Source: Chitinophagaceae bacterium (lineage in GTDB: Bacteria > Bacteroidota > Bacteroidia > Chitinophagales > Chitinophagaceae). From it: a stretch of DNA of 64,000 nucleotides. The notes under the pieces are model-generated. The model did no database searches and was not told the origin of the DNA. It saw only the letters and a list, made by a program, of their open reading frames with translations. The DNA is taken from NCBI GenBank assembly GCA_947459295.1, contig CANHCY010000009.1:1-64000 (forward strand). Reading direction: 5' to 3'. Each line of letters begins with the position of its first letter. Positions within the stretch are counted from its first letter, which is position 1. Positions 59,295-64,000 of the stretch are shown in pieces. A program made the translations under genes and the position numbers.

Positions 59295-61446
59295 TTTTTA
59301 ATCCTCCGTTTACTACAAAACCTTCTACGGGGGCATAGATATCTTTGAATACAGGATTGAAAATACTACCTGTAAAAATATTATCAAACCTTGATTGTCT
59401 GGTATTTGTGAAGTTTTCAAAATTGATAAAGAGTGACCATTTCTCCCAAAGTTTTTCTGCCATAAATCCAGTGATCCAGTAGGACTTTCCGAAGCTGCCA
59501 TCACTTAACCCTTGTTTTCCTATATAGTATGCTTCTAGGCCTAATTTGAGTTTGTCCTCTATTTCATACATCAAAACATTATTAAGTCGATGGCGCGCAG
59601 TGAGGGGTAGTAATTGTTTTGAATTTTTAAAATGAGTGTTAGCATCTGTATACGTATACCCAATAAATAATTTGAAATCTTGATAGGTCAATTTAAGATT
59701 CGTTTCCATGCCTTTTGTATCTAAATATCCATCTGCATTTTTAAATTCCAGTTTATTGGATGCTGTATTATTATGTACTAAGGGACGATCTAGTTTAGTA
59801 TAGAAAAAGAGTTGATTAAAGCTTATTCCTAAATCCCCAATGGAGGTTTTATAATTGATATCCCAGTTTACGCCCTTAGATCTTTCATTTCTTGAATTGA
59901 TTACATCAATGGGTAGTATATTTCTAAATTGTCTTCGCTCTGCTTCTTCTGTAAAAATGGTAGGGGTTTTGTATCCAAACCCACCTCCAATTCGAGTAGT
60001 AAAATGTGGACTAAGCTTAAACATAGTAGCAACTCGCGGTAATAGTTCAAATCCAAATTCATTCACATGATCTCCTCTTAGTCCTGTTTCTATAACTACT
60101 TTTTCATTAATTGACCATGCGTTTTGGATAAATAAACCGACTGTATTATACCGGTAATCAATTTTATCTTGGTTGATAATAAATGGCTTTTCTGCTATAT
60201 TTTCTGTAATTAAGTTTGTTCCAATCACCCAATCTGAATGAAGTCCTTTTTTATTCCATGACAGCTCCGTAAAAGAAGATTGCTGGAGCGCATCAAATAT
60301 ATAATCAGGAGTTGACAAGATTCTACTAAATCTACTGTAACTGTTTTTGAATTGTAAGGTTGCGTTTTCTGTTAACCGATTTACTATTCCAAACTGAGTG
60401 GTAATTCTATCAGTATTATTTTTTTCAAAAAATCCTTTGATACCGTTATTGATATATTGCATGCTTCCACCAATTCTATTTTCAGTCATGTATGAGATTC
60501 CAAAATCGGTGGTTGTTTTATTGCCATACAAAAAAATACGTGGATTAATCGTGTATCGCTGAAACTTAGGAATCGCCGTCAATCCAATAGAAGCGGGATC
60601 AAATGCACTATTACTATTTCTGGATGCAAAAACTGTAATGCCAACTTTATCATTTTTTTGACTATAAAAACTACTAACGTCCAATCCGCCAGCAGAAGTT
60701 GCATTTGATAGAAAATCTAAAATACGTTCGTTTGTAGGCGTTTTAGAAACAAGATTTACAATACCTGCTATTGCTCCTCCGCCAAAAAGTGTAGAGGAAG
60801 CGCCTTTAATTACTTCAACCTGTTTAAGGTCTAATGGTGCAATTTGTAAGAGCGAAAGGCTTCCTGAAAAACCGGAGTACATGGGATACCCATCTCTTAA
60901 TATTTGCGTGTATCTTCCATCTAAACCCTGAATTCGAATACCTGCATTAAACGAAGTAGCTGATGTTTGTTGAGTTTGAATGCCTGTACTTTCATTCAAC
61001 ATCATTCTGATGTCTCCGGGTTTCATATTTCCTTTTTCCGTAAGCTCTTCTCCGGAAATAACTTCGGTTCTGGTGGGTGTATTTGCAATTGTTCTGCTAA
61101 TGCGCGTTGCAGTTACAACAACCTCTTCTTGCTCTTCTTCGTTTTCTTCGAGAAACACTTCAAAAATTCTATCTGGTGTTTGTGGTGCTGTTATGGTTAT
61201 TTCCTTTTCAGCAAAACCCACATAGGAAATGACGATAGCATAACTTCCTTCTACAATTTGTTTGAATACTACAGAACCTGAACTATCAGCGATAGCTGTT
61301 TTATTGAGTGCTATCATTTTTACAGTAGCCCCTGTAAGCGGCTCTTTAGTTTCCGCATTTTTGATATTTAATTTTAAATTAGATTGGGCATGTATATAAG
61401 AAAAGGAAAAAAGAAGCGTAAAGCAAAACCAGATTAGTGATTTCAT
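59284..61446 (-). CDS. TonB-dependent receptor with N-terminal carboxypeptidase-regulatory-like domain
   Basis: [121 protein letters not shown]. Confidence 0.92.
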   Translation of the reverse strand: MKSLIWFCFTLLFSFSYIHAQSNLKLNIKNAETKEPLTGATVKMIALNKTAIADSSGSVVFKQIVEGSYAIVISYVGFAEKEITITAPQTPDRIFEVFLEENEEEQEEVVVTATRISRTIANTPTRTEVISGEELTEKGNMKPGDIRMMLNESTGIQTQQTSATSFNAGIRIQGLDGRYTQILRDGYPMYSGFSGSLSLLQIAPLDLKQVEVIKGASSTLFGGGAIAGIVNLVSKTPTNERILDFLSNATSAGGLDVSSFYSQKNDKVGITVFASRNSNSAFDPASIGLTAIPKFQRYTINPRIFLYGNKTTTDFGISYMTENRIGGSMQYINNGIKGFFEKNNTDRITTQFGIVNRLTENATLQFKNSYSRFSRILSTPDYIFDALQQSSFTELSWNKKGLHSDWVIGTNLITENIAEKPFIINQDKIDYRYNTVGLFIQNAWSINEKVVIETGLRGDHVNEFGFELLPRVATMFKLSPHFTTRIGGGFGYKTPTIFTEEAERRQFRNILPIDVINSRNERSKGVNWDINYKTSIGDLGISFNQLFFYTKLDRPLVHNNTASNKLEFKNADGYLDTKGMETNLKLTYQDFKLFIGYTYTDANTHFKNSKQLLPLTARHRLNNVLMYEIEDKLKLGLEAYYIGKQGLSDGSFGKSYWITGFMAEKLWEKWSLFINFENFTNTRQSRFDNIFTGSIFNPVFKDIYAPVEGFVVNGGLKIRL

Positions 61447-61457
61447 TCAATCAAGTT

Positions 61458-61886
61458 TTAAATCAATTGTAAACTAAAATATCCAATCGCTGTAAATATT
61501 GCACAGCGTAATAAAACGCCTAAACTGCACCAAAATACCATTTTGTTTGTTGGTACATTAAAACCAACACCGATACCAATACTTATTGGAGCTCCAACGC
61601 TCATCGTTCCCAATAAACCTAATCCGATGACACCATATTTCTCCCAAATTTTTAAGACAAATCCCGGTTCTTTAGCAACTTTATTAGCTTTCTGCTTTCT
61701 AAACTTACTCAGCCACTTTTTTATGATGTCACCAAGGTATGCAGCTACAAATACACCCATTAAACCGCCAAGTAGACTATAAGAGAAAATTTCTAACGGA
61801 TGAAGTTTAAAAGCAAATCCAGCTGGGATTGCTGCATAAATTTCAAAAGTAGCTAGACCAATTACAGTAAGAATCTTGTATACCAT
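61458..61886 (-). CDS. Small multi-drug export-like (Sm_multidrug_ex) membrane protein
   Basis: EIYAAIPAGFAFKLHPLEIFSYSLLGGLMGVFVAAYLGD..WEKYGVIGLGLLGTMSVGAPISIGIGVGFNVPTNKMVFWCSLGVLLR. Confidence 0.6.
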   Translation of the reverse strand: MVYKILTVIGLATFEIYAAIPAGFAFKLHPLEIFSYSLLGGLMGVFVAAYLGDIIKKWLSKFRKQKANKVAKEPGFVLKIWEKYGVIGLGLLGTMSVGAPISIGIGVGFNVPTNKMVFWCSLGVLLRCAIFTAIGYFSLQLI

Positions 61887-61960
61887 TTCTTTGGCTAATT
61901 TATGCCTGGGCGCAAAGGTATCATTATGTACGATAAGTTTTATTCTTTTAATTGAGATAT

Positions 61961-62530
61961 CTAATTGATTCCAAATAATTGGTATTTCAAATTTGTATTT
62001 AGATTGCTGTAATCATTTGATGTAAAAACAATACCATATTCGCCAGAGGGAATATTGTCAATTTCGATAATAATATATTTTTCTTTATATTTTCTATATG
62101 TAAAAGGAACCTTAGGGATTTCATTATTTTTAGTTCTAAATGCAGATGAAGTACCAGTTTGAACGATCCTTTGATCCTTACGATTTTCGCTTTCAAAAGG
62201 AATAATTTTTACACTTTGTTCTGGATCTACCATTATTGCAGGTTCGTAAATGAATTTGATACTATTTGTATTAAATCTTACTGGTGATTTTGCCTCATTT
62301 ATGAAGAGACTTTGTTTTGTTCCTGCAACTAATAAACCAACATATGGAACGAATGTGCCAGCTTTTGTTTTCACTTTTGTAGATGCTTCCTTTTTTTCTA
62401 GAGCAACTAATTTATCATTAATAACTGCATAAATTGTATTCACAAAATCAGGCGCAGGTATATTTTCAATTTCTTGACTAAATGAATTGATAGATAAAAG
62501 TAATCCAACTAGACACAATGTAAATTTCAT
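61961..62530 (-). CDS. Secreted hypothetical protein
   Basis: Signal peptide MKFTLCLVGLLLSINSFSQ, 189 aa; no recognised domain. Confidence 0.6.
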   Translation of the reverse strand: MKFTLCLVGLLLSINSFSQEIENIPAPDFVNTIYAVINDKLVALEKKEASTKVKTKAGTFVPYVGLLVAGTKQSLFINEAKSPVRFNTNSIKFIYEPAIMVDPEQSVKIIPFESENRKDQRIVQTGTSSAFRTKNNEIPKVPFTYRKYKEKYIIIEIDNIPSGEYGIVFTSNDYSNLNTNLKYQLFGIN

Positions 62531-62595
62531 ATTGCTGAATATTATAGCGAAAATATACTATATCAAGACTAATTTTTCATAAATAAAGCTTAAAT

Positions 62596-62631
62596 AAAAA
62601 GCCACTTACATTTATTTGTAGGTGGCTTTTT
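62596..62631. terminator. Rho-independent terminator, directly 3' of the tRNA remnant on the minus strand
   Basis: AAAAAGCCACTTACA-TTTATT-TGTAGGTGGCTTTTT; long stem with one G-T pair and T-runs on both sides. Confidence 0.88.
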
Positions 62632-62642
62632 ATTTTATTAAG

Positions 62643-62684
62643 TGGGCCCACCAGGGCATGATCCTGGGACCCCCTGATTATGAG
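62643..62684 (-). pseudogene. 3'-half remnant of a CAT-anticodon tRNA (Met or Ile2 type): anticodon loop, variable loop, T-arm, acceptor 3' strand; candidate att site
   Basis: Minus strand reads CTCATAA-TCAGG-GGGTC-CCAGG-ATCATGC-CCTGG-TGGGCCC-A. T-stem CCAGG/CCTGG pairs; the sequence 5' of the anticodon loop (..ACCACCAGAAACC) gives no anticodon-stem, D-arm or acceptor partner. Confidence 0.75.
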
Positions 62685-62869
62685 GGTTTCTGGTGGTATT
62701 CTATACCTTTTCTTTTATTGATAATCAATAGGATACAAGATTGAAATAGATTTATATTTCTCATATTTCACCTCTTTTAACCTGTTTTTGATGAAAACTT
62801 TGCAGAGAACTTGGCAGGGAATACTTCCACCTTTAATTGGGTAAAATTGTAACTTGGTAAAAAAAGGAT

Positions 62870-63253
62870 ATGCAATACAAATTCATAGTTGAAATCGTAA
62901 ATAGTGACATGGACATCCTAAAGGAATCCAAAATTAAAGTTGAAGGGAAGTCTGAGTTGGACGCAAGGACGAAGTCTAAAAAATTGATTCTTAAAAAACA
63001 CCCTAAGTATGAGGAGGTGCAAATTCAATTAAGACCACCACTTACCAAGGAAGAAAAAAAGCAACTACCAATTCTACGAATTATCGATTATTTACAGAAG
63101 CAGATTTTACATACTAGGGACGCAAAAATTCATACAACTGCAACTCAAAAAAAATATGCTGAAAATAGACGTATTGCCTATAAGTTAGCGCTTCTTGAAT
63201 GTAGGAGAGGATTAAAAGAAGAAAAGAAACTCATTGGTAATAAAATAAAATAA
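62870..63253 (+). CDS. Hypothetical basic protein (127 aa)
   Basis: ORF MQYKFIVEIVNSDMDILKESKIKVEGKSELDARTKSKKLILKKHP..; Lys-rich, no recognised domain. Confidence 0.5.
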   Translation: MQYKFIVEIVNSDMDILKESKIKVEGKSELDARTKSKKLILKKHPKYEEVQIQLRPPLTKEEKKQLPILRIIDYLQKQILHTRDAKIHTTATQKKYAENRRIAYKLALLECRRGLKEEKKLIGNKIK

Positions 63254-63284
63254 GTTTTAGATTAGATTAGAAAAATAGAAAATC

Positions 63285-64000
63285 ATGAAAAAGAAAATCT
63301 TTAGCAATCTCAGATTTACAATGAAGAAAGGTTACTTTTTTCATTTATTTATTTTATTTAGTTTAAATGTTAATAGTCAATCTAATGAAACTTTTACAGA
63401 TATTGATGGCAATGTATACACTACAATAAAAGTTGGAAATCAAGTATGGGCTTTAGAAAATTTACGAGTAACAAAATTTAGAAATGGTGATCCTATTAAG
63501 ACTGTGGCACCTTCTCAATGGATTAAAGCCAATAATAGTTTATATTATAATTCAATTCCTGGCAACTTATATAATTGGTATGCCATATGTGACCCAAGAA
63601 ATATAGCACCTGTTGGCTGGCATGTTCCAACATTGAAAGAATGGGAAGAACTATTAAATACCATATCTAATGGGAATTATATTACTTCACGAGAAAACTA
63701 TAAGAAAAGTGAAAAAATAAGTTACGAGTTGGCGAAAAAATATAAAATGATTTATTATCAAACAACAAAAGAATACAGCCCAATTAAATTACCAAAGTTG
63801 GGGATTGGTATTAAAAACACAACCCCATTCAATCTATTTTTCGCAGGAAAAATAACAGAGGATGGAATTTATCAAACCGACTCTAGATACGATGTTGATT
63901 ATTGGACATCAACTGATTTAACATACATGTCTTTTAATCAACAAGCAAATTATCAATGGGAATATATTTCTGCATCCTCAAGAATTCCATACGAGGGTAA
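63285..64000 (+). CDS. Fibrobacter succinogenes major paralogous domain (FISUMP) protein, truncated at the window edge
   Basis: Direct translation (not in track): ..FTDIDGNVYTTIKVGNQVWALENLRVTKFRNGDPI..LYNWYAICDPRNIAPVGWHVPTLKEWEELL..VDYWTSTD..; open to the window end. Confidence 0.82.
   Translation, partial: MKKKIFSNLRFTMKKGYFFHLFILFSLNVNSQSNETFTDIDGNVYTTIKVGNQVWALENLRVTKFRNGDPIKTVAPSQWIKANNSLYYNSIPGNLYNWYAICDPRNIAPVGWHVPTLKEWEELLNTISNGNYITSRENYKKSEKISYELAKKYKMIYYQTTKEYSPIKLPKLGIGIKNTTPFNLFFAGKITEDGIYQTDSRYDVDYWTSTDLTYMSFNQQANYQWEYISASSRIPYEG

Noticed and set aside
60967-61281. Two plus-strand ORFs (104 and 81 aa) opposite the TonB receptor N-terminus
   Set aside because: Overlap a confident receptor plug/carboxypeptidase-like domain; phenylalanine-rich low-complexity translation.
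62643-62720. A complete tRNA gene on the minus strand
   Set aside because: Sequence 5' of the anticodon loop lacks an anticodon-stem partner, D-arm and acceptor 5' strand, and T-loop positions 54 and 58 are altered; only a 3' remnant is supported.
18422-62735. Shared palindromic word ATTGATAATCAAT at about 18422 and 62718
   Set aside because: Two copies of a short AT-rich palindrome 44 kb apart are compatible with chance; no consistent gene context.
62767-62843. Short frame (..FDENFAENLAGNTSTFNWVKL*) before the 62870 ORF, considered as an integrase C-terminal fragment
   Set aside because: Upstream stop leaves only about 23 residues and I cannot match it to a recombinase motif.
1-64000. CRISPR arrays, IS elements, toxin-antitoxin or known phage-defence modules
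   Set aside because: No spaced direct repeats of CRISPR type, no transposase or nuclease signatures, and no recognised defence-gene pair seen in the window.

Overview
This is a 64 kb chromosomal segment from an AT-rich Bacteroidota genome. The SusC/SusD pairs, T9SS C-terminal domain, PorP/SprF partner and start-codon leaders suggest a Chitinophagaceae-like lineage; this assignment is inference. Left to right it contains: (1) a polysaccharide-utilisation-type locus (truncated sulfatase, formylglycine-generating-enzyme homologue with a signal peptide, two GH29 fucosidases, SusC/SusD, AraC regulator), probably acting on a sulfated fucose-containing glycan; (2) a T9SS type-B secreted M43-like metalloprotease with a PorP/SprF partner; (3) a phosphate module (PiT, DUF47, OprO/P-like porin) with three exact GTAACA hexamers at 11-bp spacing upstream of the porin; (4) a 1303-aa DUF5107-TPR-GH16 fusion; (5) a tandem cluster of three paralogous single-TM proteins with His-rich N-termini; (6) hutI-hutU-hutG; (7) a SulP transporter and several TonB-dependent receptors; (8) a second SusC/SusD pair with a divergent XRE regulator; (9) a histidine phosphatase, M14 peptidase and fasciclin protein; (10) a compact cluster starting with two micro-membrane-proteins that the ORF track misses, followed by a membrane protein, a desaturase and an HDAC-like deacetylase; (11) epimerase-type threonine dehydrogenase plus KBL; (12) a 42-nt 3' fragment of a CAT-anticodon tRNA beside a terminator, which looks like a displaced attachment site, so the right edge may be the start of an integrated element. 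No complete tRNA, rRNA, CRISPR array or transposase was found. The best candidates for under-described biology are the triple-paralogue cluster, the micro-protein/desaturase/deacetylase cluster, the DUF5107-TPR-GH16 protein, the Pho-box-like array and the tRNA remnant boundary. All family names come from reading sequence motifs; no database search was run.
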